Below are positions 1 through 9,532 of a stretch of 64,000 nt of DNA, piece by piece. The translations under genes and the position numbers were made by a program. A model generated the notes under the pieces. It saw only the letters and a program-made list of their open reading frames with translations. It ran no database searches and was not told where the DNA came from. Position 1 is the first letter of the stretch. Every line of letters begins with the position of its first letter. This DNA comes from Chromobacterium aquaticum (GTDB lineage Bacteria > Pseudomonadota > Gammaproteobacteria > Burkholderiales > Chromobacteriaceae), in assembly GCF_021129195.1 (NCBI RefSeq), contig NZ_JAJOHW010000108.1, positions 1 through 64,000 of the forward strand, given 5' to 3'.

Positions 1-330
1 GTCAGCGGCCGAGCACACCAGGATAGCGCCGTCCATCTGGGCAGCACCGGTAATCATGTTCTTAACGTAGTCGGCGTGACCCGGGCAGTCTACGTGAGCG
101 TAGTGACGGGACTCGGTTTCGTATTCTACGTGAGCGGTATTAATGGTAATACCACGAGCCTTCTCTTCCGGCGCGCTGTCGATCTGGGAGTAGTCTTTGG
201 CTTCGCCGCCGAACTTCTTGGACAGAATGGTGGTGATAGCAGCGGTCAGAGTGGTTTTACCATGGTCCACGTGACCGATGGTGCCGACGTTTACGTGCGG
301 TTTAGTCCGCTCGAACTTTTCCTTAGCCAT
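1..330 (-). CDS. tuf: Elongation factor Tu, N-terminal part (cut by window edge)
   Basis: EF-Tu carries aminoacyl-tRNA to the ribosomal A site as a GTP complex. Only the first 110 codons are inside the window; the gene continues beyond base 1. The protein begins [20 protein letters not shown]. The P-loop GHVDHGKT lies at residues 19-26, switch I (ARGITIN) near residue 60 and the G3 motif DCPGH near residue 80, all typical of bacterial EF-Tu. It is the last gene of a tRNA-Tyr, tRNA-Gly, tRNA-Thr, tuf transcript, the same arrangement as the tufB operon of E. coli. No terminator lies between the last tRNA and tuf. Identification is certain; only the partial length limits it. Confidence 0.98.
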   Translation of the reverse strand, partial: MAKEKFERTKPHVNVGTIGHVDHGKTTLTAAITTILSKKFGGEAKDYSQIDSAPEEKARGITINTAHVEYETESRHYAHVDCPGHADYVKNMITGAAQMDGAILVCSAAD

Positions 331-370
331 GGCAAAATTTCCTGAATACGAAACAATACAAAGTAAATGG

Positions 371-445
<75 letters not shown>

Positions 446-467
446 CCTTAAAAACAGGCTATACGCT

Positions 468-541
468 TGGAGCGGGTGAAGGGAATCGAACCCTCGTCGT
501 AAGCTTGGAAGGCTTCTGCTCTACCATTGAGCTACACCCGC
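468..541 (-). tRNA. tRNA-Gly (anticodon TCC)
   Basis: Minus-strand cloverleaf starting GCGGGTG and ending CACCCGC-T-CCA, with the T-loop GGTTCGATTCC. The anticodon loop CTTCCAA gives TCC, which reads GGA/GGG glycine codons. It is the middle gene of the tRNA-tuf operon. Confidence 0.97.
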
Positions 542-594
542 CTGCAACAACAACCTACAGCAACTTTCGTCGCACACGCCAAGACGTCAAATTC

Positions 595-679
595 TGGTGG
601 AGGGAGAAGGATTCGAACCTTCGAAGGCAGAGCCGTCAGATTTACAGTCTGATCCCTTTGACCGCTCGGGAATCCCTCC
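595..679 (-). tRNA. tRNA-Tyr (anticodon GTA)
   Basis: An 85-nt class II tRNA with a long variable arm. The acceptor GGAGGGA pairs with TCCCTCC, discriminator A and CCA are encoded, and the anticodon loop reads CTGTAAA (GTA). It is the first gene of the tRNA-tuf operon and lies directly downstream of a strong promoter. Confidence 0.97.
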
Positions 680-693
680 TGAAAGAGACCCGA

Positions 694-722
694 ATAATAT
701 AGATAGCTCTGAACACCGTCAA
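694..722 (-). promoter_or_regulatory. Strong sigma-70 promoter of the tRNA-Tyr-Gly-Thr-tuf operon
   Basis: Minus strand: -35 TTGACG (717-722), exactly 17 bases, then -10 TATTAT (694-699). It is followed by a GC-rich discriminator (CGGG), as expected for a stringently controlled stable-RNA promoter. Transcription would start about 7 bases upstream of tRNA-Tyr. Confidence 0.88.
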
Positions 723-754
723 CAGCTTTTTGCGCTTTTTTCTAATTATTTTAC

Positions 755-789
755 GCAAAAAACGAAAACGCCCTGGCTCTGCCAGGGCG
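755..789 (-). terminator. Rho-independent terminator of the ferredoxin gene
   Basis: Stem CGCCCTGGC / GCCAGGGCG (769-789) with a 3-base loop. On the minus strand it is followed by TTTTCGTTTTTT. It separates the ferredoxin gene from the tRNA promoter downstream. Confidence 0.85.
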
Positions 790-816
790 ATCTCAATGAA
801 TTCATGAGCTTAGCGT

Positions 817-1092
<276 letters not shown>

Positions 1093-1171
1093 TCATGAAT
1101 TTTGTCACCCGACAGTCGGGCTCGCAAGCTCGCCCCGTTATATATTTATGAGCCCGCCTGCGGATACTGGC

Positions 1172-1729
1172 TCAACCGGGCTCCTCCGCCCGGCGCAGCA
1201 GGCCGTAGTGCACCTGCCCGGCCTTGGCCTGTTTCAACACTTCCCAGCCCGGCAATGCTTCCGGCCAGCGCCGTGCCTCGACATATACCACGCCGTCCTC
1301 GCTCAGCATCGGCGGCAACAACGGCAGCACCTGCTCCAGTAGGTCGGAATCGAACGGCGGATCGACGAAGACGACATCGAAACGCTCGCGGCAAGCTTTC
1401 AGATAAGCCAGGGCCTCCTGCGGCGCCACGTCTATCGCCATCGCGGACAATAATTGCCGATTGGCTTTCAAGGATTCGGCCACGACGCGGGATTTCTCCA
1501 CCATCACCACCCGACGCGCTTCGCGCGACGCCGCCTCGAAGCCCAGGGCACCGCTGCCGGCGAACAGATCCAGGCAGGATTTGCCGTATAGCTGCTGCCC
1601 CAACCAGTTAAACAGCGTTTCCCTCACCCGGTCCGGCGTTGGCCGTAAACCCTGAGCGTCAGGAAATGGCAGCAGACGGCGCCGATACTCGCCACCGATG
1701 ATTCTGACCGTGTTACGCGACTGACTCAT
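1172..1729 (-). CDS. rsmD: 16S rRNA (guanine966-N2)-methyltransferase RsmD
   Basis: SAM-dependent methyltransferase that modifies G966 of 16S rRNA during 30S assembly. The 185-residue protein shows motif I DLFAGSGALGFEAASR and the catalytic motif IV VDPPFDSD, both diagnostic. I chose the ATG at 1729 (MSQSRNTVRIIGGEYRRR) because homologues start here with the RIIGGxxR motif. The upstream in-frame extension has no family similarity. It is divergent from ftsY, a common arrangement, and about 100 bases upstream of the ferredoxin gene on the same strand. Confidence 0.95.
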   Translation of the reverse strand: MSQSRNTVRIIGGEYRRRLLPFPDAQGLRPTPDRVRETLFNWLGQQLYGKSCLDLFAGSGALGFEAASREARRVVMVEKSRVVAESLKANRQLLSAMAIDVAPQEALAYLKACRERFDVVFVDPPFDSDLLEQVLPLLPPMLSEDGVVYVEARRWPEALPGWEVLKQAKAGQVHYGLLRRAEEPG

Positions 1730-1962
1730 AATGCCCTGCCCAAAAAACAAGGGGCTGAGTGTACCCCGATACGCGCCGACGCGCCTCATTGTTGCGCAAA
1801 CCCGCCACCATCTGTCGCACACGATGTCACAGTAGGCAGTTTATTCCTTATATATAGATTCCGGATTTTCTCGTTCGTCGCCACCTGGCAGCAACAATTG
1901 GGTAAGCCATCTCATTTGAGGATACAATTTAGCCATTTACCGAATTCAGCCGGCCTTAACGC

Positions 1963-3111
1963 ATGTTTAGCTTCTTCAAAAGAAAAACCAAATCCGAACC
2001 CACGCAGCCGATGGAGGCGCAAACCGATAGCACGGTGGAGCTCGCCCCGATTGAGGCAATGGAGTTCCCGGCACCGCAAGCACATGCCGAGCCCTTGGCG
2101 CCAGAGCCCGCCCCGGTCGCGCCCGAACCTATCGCCGAGCAAGCCCCTATCGCCATCGCCGCGGAGCCCAGCGCCCCCGAGGCCGAACCTGCCTCCTTGA
2201 AAAAGATGAGCTGGACCGAGCGGCTGAAAGCCGGCCTGTCCAAAACCAGGGACAAGCTTGGCAAGTCCCTGGCCGGCCTGTTTGGCGGCGGCAAGATCGA
2301 CGAAGACTTGTATGAGGAGTTGGAAACGGTGTTGCTCACCGCCGATATGGGCGTGGACGCGACCAACCATCTGCTCGGCGATGTGCGCGAACGCGTCTCA
2401 CTGAAAGGACTGAAAGACTCCGCCGAACTGAAAGGCGCGCTGAAGGAATCGCTGAGCGACTTGATCTCCCCGCTCGAGCAAGGCCTGGACGTCAACGGCA
2501 AGAAGCCTTTCGTCATCATGATGGCCGGCGTCAACGGCGCCGGCAAGACCACATCGATAGGCAAGCTGGCCAAGTACTACCAGAGCCAGGGCAAGAGCGT
2601 GCTGCTCGCCGCCGGCGATACTTTCCGCGCCGCCGCCCGCGAGCAATTGATGGCCTGGGGCGAGCGCAACAATGTCACCGTGATCGCCCAGCAAGGCGGC
2701 GACTCCGCCGCCGTCTGCTATGACGCGATTCAGGCAGCCATCGCCCGCGGCATCGACATTGTACTGGCCGACACCGCTGGCCGCTTGCCCACCCAACTGC
2801 ACCTGATGGAGGAAATCCGCAAGGTGAAGCGGGTGATCCAGAAAGCGCTGCCGGAAGCCCCGCACGAAATCATTCTGGTGCTTGACGCCAATATCGGCCA
2901 GAACGCGATCAATCAGGTCAAGGCCTTCGACGATGCGCTGGGCCTGACCGGTCTGATCTTGAGCAAGCTGGACGGCACCGCCAAGGGCGGCGTGATCGCC
3001 GCCATCGCCAAGCAGCGCCCGGTTCCCTTACGCTTCGTCGGCGTCGGCGAAAGCATAGACGACCTGCGCCCGTTCAAGACCAAGGACTATATCGACGCGC
3101 TGTTCGACTGA
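1963..3111 (+). CDS. ftsY: Signal recognition particle receptor FtsY
   Basis: SRP receptor GTPase that docks ribosome-nascent chain complexes at the inner membrane. The 382 residues comprise an acidic Ala/Pro/Glu-rich A domain (about 1-75), a helical N domain, and the G domain. The G domain carries the P-loop [10 protein letters not shown] (about 189), DTAGRLPTQ (about 270) and the [10 protein letters not shown] motif (about 334), plus LDANIGQNA. No clear Shine-Dalgarno precedes the ATG. It is followed 60 bases later by ftsE and ftsX, the classical ftsY-ftsE-ftsX-rpoH order. Confidence 0.97.
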   Translation: MFSFFKRKTKSEPTQPMEAQTDSTVELAPIEAMEFPAPQAHAEPLAPEPAPVAPEPIAEQAPIAIAAEPSAPEAEPASLKKMSWTERLKAGLSKTRDKLGKSLAGLFGGGKIDEDLYEELETVLLTADMGVDATNHLLGDVRERVSLKGLKDSAELKGALKESLSDLISPLEQGLDVNGKKPFVIMMAGVNGAGKTTSIGKLAKYYQSQGKSVLLAAGDTFRAAAREQLMAWGERNNVTVIAQQGGDSAAVCYDAIQAAIARGIDIVLADTAGRLPTQLHLMEEIRKVKRVIQKALPEAPHEIILVLDANIGQNAINQVKAFDDALGLTGLILSKLDGTAKGGVIAAIAKQRPVPLRFVGVGESIDDLRPFKTKDYIDALFD

Positions 3112-3171
3112 ACGCGCAGTCCTTTGCGCGCTCTCACACATGCCGTCACCAGCTAAAGCGGGAACAGAATA

Positions 3172-3825
3172 ATGATCCAGTTCGACCAGGTTACCAAGCG
3201 CTACCCCGGTGGCAATGAAGCCCTGAAAAACCTGTCCTTCAACATCGACACCGGAGAAATGGTCTTTCTCGCCGGCCACTCCGGCGCGGGCAAATCCACC
3301 TTGCTCAAACTGGTCGCCGGCATTGAGCGGGCTACCGCCGGCGGCGTTATCGTCAACGGCCAGAACCTGTCCAAGCTGCGCTCCAGCCAGATTCCCTATG
3401 TGCGCCAGCATATCGGCCTGGTGTTCCAGGATCACAAAATCCTGTTCGACCGCAGCGTGTTCGACAATGTGATGCTGCCACTGGACATCATCGGCTTCGA
3501 CCGCCGCGACGCCGCCAAGCGCGTGCGCGCGGCGCTGGATAAGGTGGGCCTGCTCAGCAAGGAAAAAACCATGCCGATCCGCCTATCCGGCGGCGAGCAG
3601 CAGCGCCTGTGCATCGCCCGCGCCGTGGTGCATCGCCCCAGTATTCTGCTGGCAGACGAGCCATCGGCAAACCTGGACCGCGCCTATGCGCTGGACATCA
3701 TGGAATTGTTCAAATCCTTCCACCAAGTCGGCGTCACCGTACTGATCTCCGCTCACGACGAAACCCTGATGGAAGACTACGGCCGCCGGATCATCCGGCT
3801 GCGGGAAGGACAATTTGCCGCATGA
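3172..3825 (+). CDS. ftsE: Cell division ATP-binding protein FtsE
   Basis: ATPase of the FtsEX complex, which regulates septal peptidoglycan hydrolases and divisome assembly at the inner membrane. The 217 residues form one ABC nucleotide-binding domain: Walker A GHSGAGKST (35-43), ABC signature LSGGEQQR (about 139-146), Walker B ILLADEP and switch His in ISAHDE. The stop codon overlaps the ftsX start by the sequence ATGA, so translation is coupled. Confidence 0.97.
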   Translation: MIQFDQVTKRYPGGNEALKNLSFNIDTGEMVFLAGHSGAGKSTLLKLVAGIERATAGGVIVNGQNLSKLRSSQIPYVRQHIGLVFQDHKILFDRSVFDNVMLPLDIIGFDRRDAAKRVRAALDKVGLLSKEKTMPIRLSGGEQQRLCIARAVVHRPSILLADEPSANLDRAYALDIMELFKSFHQVGVTVLISAHDETLMEDYGRRIIRLREGQFAA

Positions 3826-4730
3826 AACACTATCTCTACCTGAACTGGCAAAGCGCCAAACTCGCGCTGCTCAAGATTTTGCGCCAACCATTCGGCAGCC
3901 TGCTGACCCTGCTGATGCTGTCGCTGGCGCTCGCCCTGCCGCTATCGCTCTACCTTGCCATCAGCAGCGTGCAAGACTGGGTGGGGAGGCTGAGCGCCAC
4001 GCCTCAAGTCACCTTGTTCATGGAGTTGTCAGCGGAAGAAGCGGATCTGGCCGCGGTGACTTCTACCTTGACCCATCACCCCAAGGTCAAGAGCTACAGC
4101 TTTGTCAGCAAGGGCCGCGCGCTGGCCGATATGGAAAAGCGCAATGGCTTGCCAGGCCTGACCGATGGCCTGGACAGCAACCCCCTGCCCGACGCCTTCG
4201 TGGTTACTCCGAAGGCGCTGGAGCCGCGCGAACTGGAGATGCTGCAAAAAGAGCTTTCCGGCCTGCCCATGGTGGAGCAAGCCCAGTTTGACGCGGACTG
4301 GGCCAAGCGCCTGTACGGCATGGTGGAAATGGGCAAGCATCTGACCTGGTTCCTCGCCGCCGCGCTCGGCATCGCACTGGTCCTGGTCACCAACAACGCG
4401 ATCCGCATGCAGATCCTGGCGCGCCAGGATGAAATCGAAGTGTCGAAACTGATAGGCGCGCCGGACAGCTTCATCCGCCGTCCCTTCATGTACCACGCGA
4501 TGTGGCAGGGCATACTCGCCGGACTCGCCGCCTGGGGGCTGACCGCCTGGCTGACCACGGTGGCCAACCCGGCGATTCGCGACTTTGCACAGCTTTATGG
4601 CGAACGAGTCGAATTACGCAATTTGAGCCCGGTTGAACTCGCCATCGCCATCGCCGCATCGGCAATGCTGGCCATGCTCGGCGCCCGCTTGGCCTCGGAT
4701 CACCACCTGCGCAAGATAGAGCCCAAATAA
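3822..4730 (+). CDS. ftsX: Cell division membrane protein FtsX
   Basis: Transmembrane partner of FtsE. It starts at the ATG overlapping the ftsE stop (ATGA). The 302-residue protein begins MKHYLYLNWQSAKLALLKIL, has an N-terminal membrane segment near 22-45 and a periplasmic domain (about 45-190). The C-terminal FtsX/MacB permease domain has three membrane segments and the motif NNAIRMQILARQDEIEV typical of FtsX. Length matches the family. Expression is presumably from the ftsY-ftsE-ftsX operon. Confidence 0.96.
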   Translation: MKHYLYLNWQSAKLALLKILRQPFGSLLTLLMLSLALALPLSLYLAISSVQDWVGRLSATPQVTLFMELSAEEADLAAVTSTLTHHPKVKSYSFVSKGRALADMEKRNGLPGLTDGLDSNPLPDAFVVTPKALEPRELEMLQKELSGLPMVEQAQFDADWAKRLYGMVEMGKHLTWFLAAALGIALVLVTNNAIRMQILARQDEIEVSKLIGAPDSFIRRPFMYHAMWQGILAGLAAWGLTAWLTTVANPAIRDFAQLYGERVELRNLSPVELAIAIAASAMLAMLGARLASDHHLRKIEPK

Positions 4731-4738
4731 CCCGTGAC

Positions 4739-4759
4739 GAGCCGCTATGTAAGCGGCTC
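4739..4759 (+). terminator. Hairpin after ftsX (weak terminator candidate)
   Basis: GAGCCGCT / AGCGGCTC stem with a five-base loop lies 9 bases after the ftsX stop. There is no T tract, so it could also be a mRNA-stabilising 3' hairpin that leaves some read-through into rpoH. Confidence 0.4.
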
Positions 4760-4853
4760 AACAACTATTAATCAGTCTGTTCACGCCGCTAGAAGGCCAC
4801 TGCGTTACTATCGAGTCAATAGAAAAAATCATTGACGCAGGAACCTTTCATTG

Positions 4854-4880
4854 CTAGCACTCTCCATATACGAGTGCTAA
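4854..4880 (+). promoter_or_regulatory. CIRCE operator (HrcA binding site) upstream of rpoH
   Basis: CTAGCACTC, nine bases, GAGTGCTAA: this differs from the CIRCE consensus (TTAGCACTC-N9-GAGTGCTAA) only at the first base. It lies 31 bases before the rpoH ATG, downstream of a TTGACG (4832-4837) that may be the -35 element; a convincing -10 was not found. HrcA bound here would repress rpoH at normal temperature. Confidence 0.9.
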
Positions 4881-4911
4881 CATATCACTACCCAAGGAGG
4901 TAGTTATACAG

Positions 4912-5775
4912 ATGACCACAACATTTGCTTTGCCCGTCCCGTCCACCAGCGGCAGCCTGGAGCAATACATCCAAGCTGTTAACAGCGTACCCATGCTGAC
5001 GCCTGAGCAGGAAAACGAGCTTGCAACGCGCTTTCAGGAGCAAAATGACCTGGAAGCCGCGCGCCAGCTGGTGCTTTCGCACCTGCGCGTGGTGGTATCA
5101 ATTTCCCGCGGCTACTCCGGCTACGGCCTGCAGCAAGCCGACTTGATCCAGGAAGGCAATATCGGCCTGATGAAGGCGGTCAAGCGCTTCGAGCCCGATC
5201 GTGGCGTGCGCCTGTTCTCCTTCGCCGTGCACTGGATCAAGGCCGAGATTCACGAATTCATCCTGCGCAACTGGCGCTTGGTGCGTATCGCCACCACCAA
5301 GCCGCAACGCAAGCTGTTCTTCAATCTACGTAGCATGAAGAGCAGTTTTTCCGCGCTGTCGGAAAACGAGGCTCGCCAGATTGCCGACGATCTTGGCGTC
5401 AAGCCGGAAGAAGTCCGCGAGATGGAAACCCGCATGAGTGGCCAGGATATCGCGCTACTGGCGGACGACAACGATGATGACAGCTACGCGCCGATTGACT
5501 GGCTGGCCGACCATCACAATGAGCCGACCAAAGAACTGGAGCGTCGCGCTTTCGACCACCTGCAAACCGAAGGACTGCAGCAGGCGCTGGCCACGCTGGA
5601 CCCGCGCAGCCGCCGTATTGTCGAAGCTCGCTGGCTGGCCGACGACAGCGGCTCCACGCTGCACGAATTGGCCGCGGAGTTCGGTGTATCCGCCGAGCGC
5701 ATCCGCCAGATCGAAGCCAAGGCGCTGAGCAAGATGAAAACCGCGCTGAGCCAGGGCGTCGTCATCGACGGCTGA
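4912..5775 (+). CDS. rpoH: RNA polymerase heat-shock sigma factor RpoH (sigma-32)
   Basis: Alternative sigma factor directing RNA polymerase to heat-shock promoters. The 287 residues contain region 2 (DLIQEGNIGLMKAVKRFEP near 80), the RpoH box QRKLFFNLRS at about 132-141 that distinguishes sigma-32 from other sigmas, and a C-terminal region 4.2 helix-turn-helix. A strong ribosome site (AAGGAGG at 4894-4900) precedes the ATG. The CIRCE operator directly upstream implies transcriptional control by HrcA in addition to the usual post-transcriptional control of sigma-32 seen in E. coli. Confidence 0.97.
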   Translation: MTTTFALPVPSTSGSLEQYIQAVNSVPMLTPEQENELATRFQEQNDLEAARQLVLSHLRVVVSISRGYSGYGLQQADLIQEGNIGLMKAVKRFEPDRGVRLFSFAVHWIKAEIHEFILRNWRLVRIATTKPQRKLFFNLRSMKSSFSALSENEARQIADDLGVKPEEVREMETRMSGQDIALLADDNDDDSYAPIDWLADHHNEPTKELERRAFDHLQTEGLQQALATLDPRSRRIVEARWLADDSGSTLHELAAEFGVSAERIRQIEAKALSKMKTALSQGVVIDG

Positions 5776-5793
5776 TTCCGGCCCCGAAGCCAC

Positions 5794-5825
5794 AAAAAAA
5801 CCACAGGCCTGCCTGTGGTTTTTTC
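5794..5825. terminator. Bidirectional terminator between rpoH and pglL-1
   Basis: CCACAGG / CCTGTGG stem (5801-5807, 5812-5818), flanked by seven A on the left and six T on the right. It can therefore stop both rpoH (plus) and the convergent glycosyltransferase transcript (minus). Confidence 0.92.
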
Positions 5826-5843
5826 TTTGGACGAACGGCCAAG

Positions 5844-7628
5844 TTACTCGGTGATGGTCTGGTATTTGGCCGGCAGCTTGGCATAAGCGTCACGCGCCAC
5901 TTCTCGCAAGGGTTCCCAGTCGGCATTATCATCGTCCAACGTCCCCAGGAACACCCCAGCGTAAGTCGGGAATGACGCCAAAGTCATCCGCAGCGTCTGC
6001 TCCGCCTGCGACTGCTGGCCCGCCAGAATCTCCAGCTGCGCGCGTTTCAACATCACCTCGGGATACGGCCGGAACGCGGTCAAGCGATTTTCCAAGGCCA
6101 GCTTGCGCGCCAGCTGATCCGGACTTACTTTCAGGTAATCATCCACCGTGTACAAGGCGTGGTAGGCAAACAGCGGCTGGGTCTCGGCGATCTCGATCAG
6201 ACGCCCCATCCGCGCGGCATCGCGCTTGGCGTCATTGGTCGGCGTGTATAAACCCACCAGCTCCCAGAACATGGACAGACTGCTGAACGAGAGCCAGCCC
6301 ACCCAGATCAAGGCGGCGAACAGCGGCAGCCGCAGAGGCCAGGCCAGCTGTCGCTGCCCACGCGGCGCCATCGCCGCGAACACCACCAGCATTGCCAGGA
6401 AATAGTAATACCACAGCGGATACTCCAGCATGCTGTGCGTCAAGGTCACGGCCAGACAACCCAGCGCCAGCACACCTTCCAGGCTGGCGCGCTGACTGAA
6501 GAACGGCCACAACACCCAGATGAAACCAGCGACGATCAATACCGTCACCACGCCGCCCATCTCCGCCAGCAACTGCAAGATCAGATTATGGGAATTGGTG
6601 AACAAGCCGCTATTGAAACCGGCGGCGGCGAACTGTGGCAGGGGTTGCAAGCGCACGCTCTCAGCGGCGAATTGCGACCAACCCACTCCCGTGACCGGAT
6701 GCGCCCGGAAGCTCAACCACGCCTTATGCATTTCCGCGAAGCGGCGCGAGCCCATATCGTCGCCATTGGCCGCCAGGCGGGCCAGGCCAGACGCGTTCTG
6801 CAGATTCTCATGCGTCAACCAGGACAATAGGTGATTGAACCAAGGCAAGGCGAACTGCATCGCCAGCACTGACAAGCACGACAGCCACATCGCCCACAGC
6901 ATGCGGCGCGACTCAGCGCTGCCGATGCGCCAGTGCCACAGCCCTGCCAAGACGGACAGCGCCACCAGATACAGCAGTATGGTGCGCGAACCGGCCCATC
7001 CCAACATCAAGGACAGGCCGAAAATCAGGATGGCCAGCCCCCAGCGCGGCAAGTTGCCCGCCGCGTACAAATAAACGGCGGCCACCACCGACCACATCAG
7101 ATAGTGCGCATACTGATTGCGCTGGCCGATATGGCCGAAAATATTCGTCGTCGGATGCGCGCCATCGTAGAACAAGCCCAGGTCGGCGGCATAACCGGTA
7201 AGCTGGGCCACTCCGATCGCTGCCTGCACCAAGCCGCCAGCGAGCAAGCCCCAAGCCAGCCACACCGCGAACCGCCGTTCCCCCAACTCCTCGCGCAAGG
7301 ACGCCGTGACCGCGGCCAATAATGCCGCCGCCAGCCACGCCAGCGCCACCGCGTAGTTCATGCCGGGAAACAACAGGGCAAGCCAGTATGGCTGCAGCGC
7401 CCAGATAGCGGCCAAAGCCAAGCACCACCAAGCCGCTCGCGGCAGCTGCCGGAACAAGCCGCCGCTGGGCAGCAGGAACACCGCGGTGGCCAACAGCAGC
7501 CAGACTACATTGATCTCGCCAAACCACTGCGGCAGCGGCACATAATGGATGCGCGAGGCGAAAGGCAGGATGGCGATCAGGCACAAGGCCAGCATCGCCA
7601 AACGGGAAGTCAGGGTTCGGAAGGTCAT
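5844..7628 (-). CDS. PglL/Wzy_C-type protein O-oligosaccharyltransferase (copy 1)
   Basis: Polytopic inner-membrane ligase predicted to transfer a lipid-linked glycan to protein serines in the periplasm. The 594 residues have about a dozen hydrophobic segments. They include the PglL_A motif GHIGQRNQYAHY (GQRN at 168-171) and the Wzy_C loop GVGWSQFAAESVR followed by NSHNLILQLL (His near 345, matching the essential histidine of Neisseria PglL). A soluble C-terminal Wzy_C_2-like tail occupies about 460-594. It has ordinary GC-rich codon use, unlike the adjacent copy. It is last in a pilin-pilin-ligase-ligase series. A WaaL O-antigen ligase is possible but less likely, given the pilin neighbours and the C-terminal tail. 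Confidence 0.8.
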   Translation of the reverse strand: MTFRTLTSRLAMLALCLIAILPFASRIHYVPLPQWFGEINVVWLLLATAVFLLPSGGLFRQLPRAAWWCLALAAIWALQPYWLALLFPGMNYAVALAWLAAALLAAVTASLREELGERRFAVWLAWGLLAGGLVQAAIGVAQLTGYAADLGLFYDGAHPTTNIFGHIGQRNQYAHYLMWSVVAAVYLYAAGNLPRWGLAILIFGLSLMLGWAGSRTILLYLVALSVLAGLWHWRIGSAESRRMLWAMWLSCLSVLAMQFALPWFNHLLSWLTHENLQNASGLARLAANGDDMGSRRFAEMHKAWLSFRAHPVTGVGWSQFAAESVRLQPLPQFAAAGFNSGLFTNSHNLILQLLAEMGGVVTVLIVAGFIWVLWPFFSQRASLEGVLALGCLAVTLTHSMLEYPLWYYYFLAMLVVFAAMAPRGQRQLAWPLRLPLFAALIWVGWLSFSSLSMFWELVGLYTPTNDAKRDAARMGRLIEIAETQPLFAYHALYTVDDYLKVSPDQLARKLALENRLTAFRPYPEVMLKRAQLEILAGQQSQAEQTLRMTLASFPTYAGVFLGTLDDDNADWEPLREVARDAYAKLPAKYQTITE

Positions 7629-7702
7629 GCCACTAGAAACAATCTTGCTGAGTCAAAGCCGAAGCATACCTGATGTCACGGGAAGCTCAAGCTCGGGTGT
7701 AC

Positions 7703-9511
7703 TTAAAAAAGAGGTTTTCTTGTGACAGGTTCGGCAACTGTCATTACAGAAGCAAGACGCGCTTGATCTGGGTCGGCTGGATATTTTGTTGATGCCGCAG
7801 CTGCACTCATTGCGACCGCTTGCAATGGCCGCATCTCGCGCTCTGGCCGCGCGGCGAGCATCAGCACAAAACGGGCGGTGTAGTCTGGATAATTGGCAAT
7901 AGCCATGCGCATCGTCTCCCGCGCCAGTTCAGGCTGCCCATTTAATGCTTGCAACATGCTTAGCTTTACCAAAACCCCTGGATATGGACGGTAGTTTGCG
8001 ATTCGCGAAAAAAGTTGCAACTTGACTGGCAGCCGCTCCGTCGAAGGCTCAATATAATTTGCCAGGGCCATGTCTACATCTAATGACCAAAGTGGATAAC
8101 CAGCAACAGAAGTAAGCTCCTCAATCGCATGAGCTCTCATTTTAGGAGCGGCAGCAGGCACACTGTAACGAACAAGTTTTACAAATACAGTACTACCCAA
8201 AGCCACATAGAAAAAACATATAACTACAACAAGCACAGAAGCAAATTTGAACAAAGAAGAATTCACCTCCATGGCTCTACCTTGACCAGGTGACAATGCG
8301 CATACCAAACAAAACATTAACAAATAAGGCAAGTACCACAACGGATATTCAAAAAAGCTGTGGAAAAGTATAACCATAGCCACTGAAATCAGCAACAGAT
8401 TTTCAGCAGACTGCCTTCCTCTGCACAGAAATCCCAAAAGGGAAGCAACAACACCAACAACAACAATAAAACAACCGACAAGACCTGCCTCCGCCAACAA
8501 TTGAAATACAAGGTTATGACTATGAGTAAATAGCCAGCTTTCCGGCGATTTCGGCAGCCCAGCATATACTTCCATGCGAACCGACTCAGCTGAAAATCCA
8601 CCTACTCCAACTCCAAAAAAAGGATATTCTTTAAAAATATACCATGCTTTAGTCCATTCAATAAAACGCCGCCCCCCCAAGCCCGCTCTCAACAGCCGCT
8701 CTGAGCCGCTTTGCACATTAATACTCAAACCACAGCAGTGAAGCACTTGAATTATTGTATGGCTAAAAATCTGAACAAGACACAGCAATACAACGAACCC
8801 CAAAAGAGCAGCAACCATACGCCGAACAATCACATCCGGCCGAGATCTGCACCACCAAAACCAAGCCAAAAAAACCAAACCAGCCCCATATACTAAAGAC
8901 ATCCTGGATCTAGACCAAGCCACCATGAGTGCAAAGACAATCAAGCAAAGAATTAAAAAAAACCCATTCAATCTCGAAATAGCAAATAAATAGCAAGCTG
9001 AGACCACGCCCCACATTAAAAAATCAGCATACAAATTTCTCTGCCCAATATTTCCGAACACAGCTCCATTAGCATCAAACAATACAAATCCATGCATCTT
9101 TGGAGCCAAAGCAAGCAATTGCATCCAACCTAACAAGCTTTGAAGCAAGGCGGAAAAGACTATAACCCTTGCCAAAATAGCCACAAAGCATTCCAAATTC
9201 TCTTCGGCACAAAAAGGCACATAGAGCAGCAAAACAAAAAACAGAAAAAGAACTAGAGAAAAAGAATACCCCTCCACACCAGACTGGAGCAAACAATAAA
9301 TAGCGAAGAAAAGAACAGTCAAAGCCGCATTGGAAAACCTCTCTCGAGCTTGACTAAAAACTGCCACCAAAATAGCCAGAGCAACAAAAGCGAGACAAGC
9401 TGCACTCGAGGACCAATCCGGCAATGGATAAAACCGAAAAAAACTAAACATTGGCAACACAACAGCCAAAGATAGCACACCTGCGAATGCCCCTACTCGG
9501 TTTAAAAGCAT
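7703..9511 (-). CDS. PglL/TfpO-like pilin oligosaccharyltransferase (copy 2, AT-rich)
   Basis: A second ligase of the same family, 602 residues from the ATG at 9511. I preferred that start to an upstream TTG because TGGGG precedes it at proper spacing. The same landmarks occur: GNIGQRNLYADF (about 153) and GVGVGGFSAESVRME with THSHNLVFQLL (His near 330), many membrane helices and a soluble tail. The gene is visibly AT-rich (runs of A/T throughout 8,150-9,510), unlike the GC-rich genes around it, suggesting acquisition by transfer. It lies 56 bases after pilA-1, so pilin is a plausible substrate; copy 1 may be a general ligase. Assignment to one substrate is inference. Confidence 0.78.
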   Translation of the reverse strand: MLLNRVGAFAGVLSLAVVLPMFSFFRFYPLPDWSSSAACLAFVALAILVAVFSQARERFSNAALTVLFFAIYCLLQSGVEGYSFSLVLFLFFVLLLYVPFCAEENLECFVAILARVIVFSALLQSLLGWMQLLALAPKMHGFVLFDANGAVFGNIGQRNLYADFLMWGVVSACYLFAISRLNGFFLILCLIVFALMVAWSRSRMSLVYGAGLVFLAWFWWCRSRPDVIVRRMVAALLGFVVLLCLVQIFSHTIIQVLHCCGLSINVQSGSERLLRAGLGGRRFIEWTKAWYIFKEYPFFGVGVGGFSAESVRMEVYAGLPKSPESWLFTHSHNLVFQLLAEAGLVGCFIVVVGVVASLLGFLCRGRQSAENLLLISVAMVILFHSFFEYPLWYLPYLLMFCLVCALSPGQGRAMEVNSSLFKFASVLVVVICFFYVALGSTVFVKLVRYSVPAAAPKMRAHAIEELTSVAGYPLWSLDVDMALANYIEPSTERLPVKLQLFSRIANYRPYPGVLVKLSMLQALNGQPELARETMRMAIANYPDYTARFVLMLAARPEREMRPLQAVAMSAAAASTKYPADPDQARLASVMTVAEPVTRKPLF

Positions 9512-9532
9512 ATTACCCCACAAATAGTAAGA

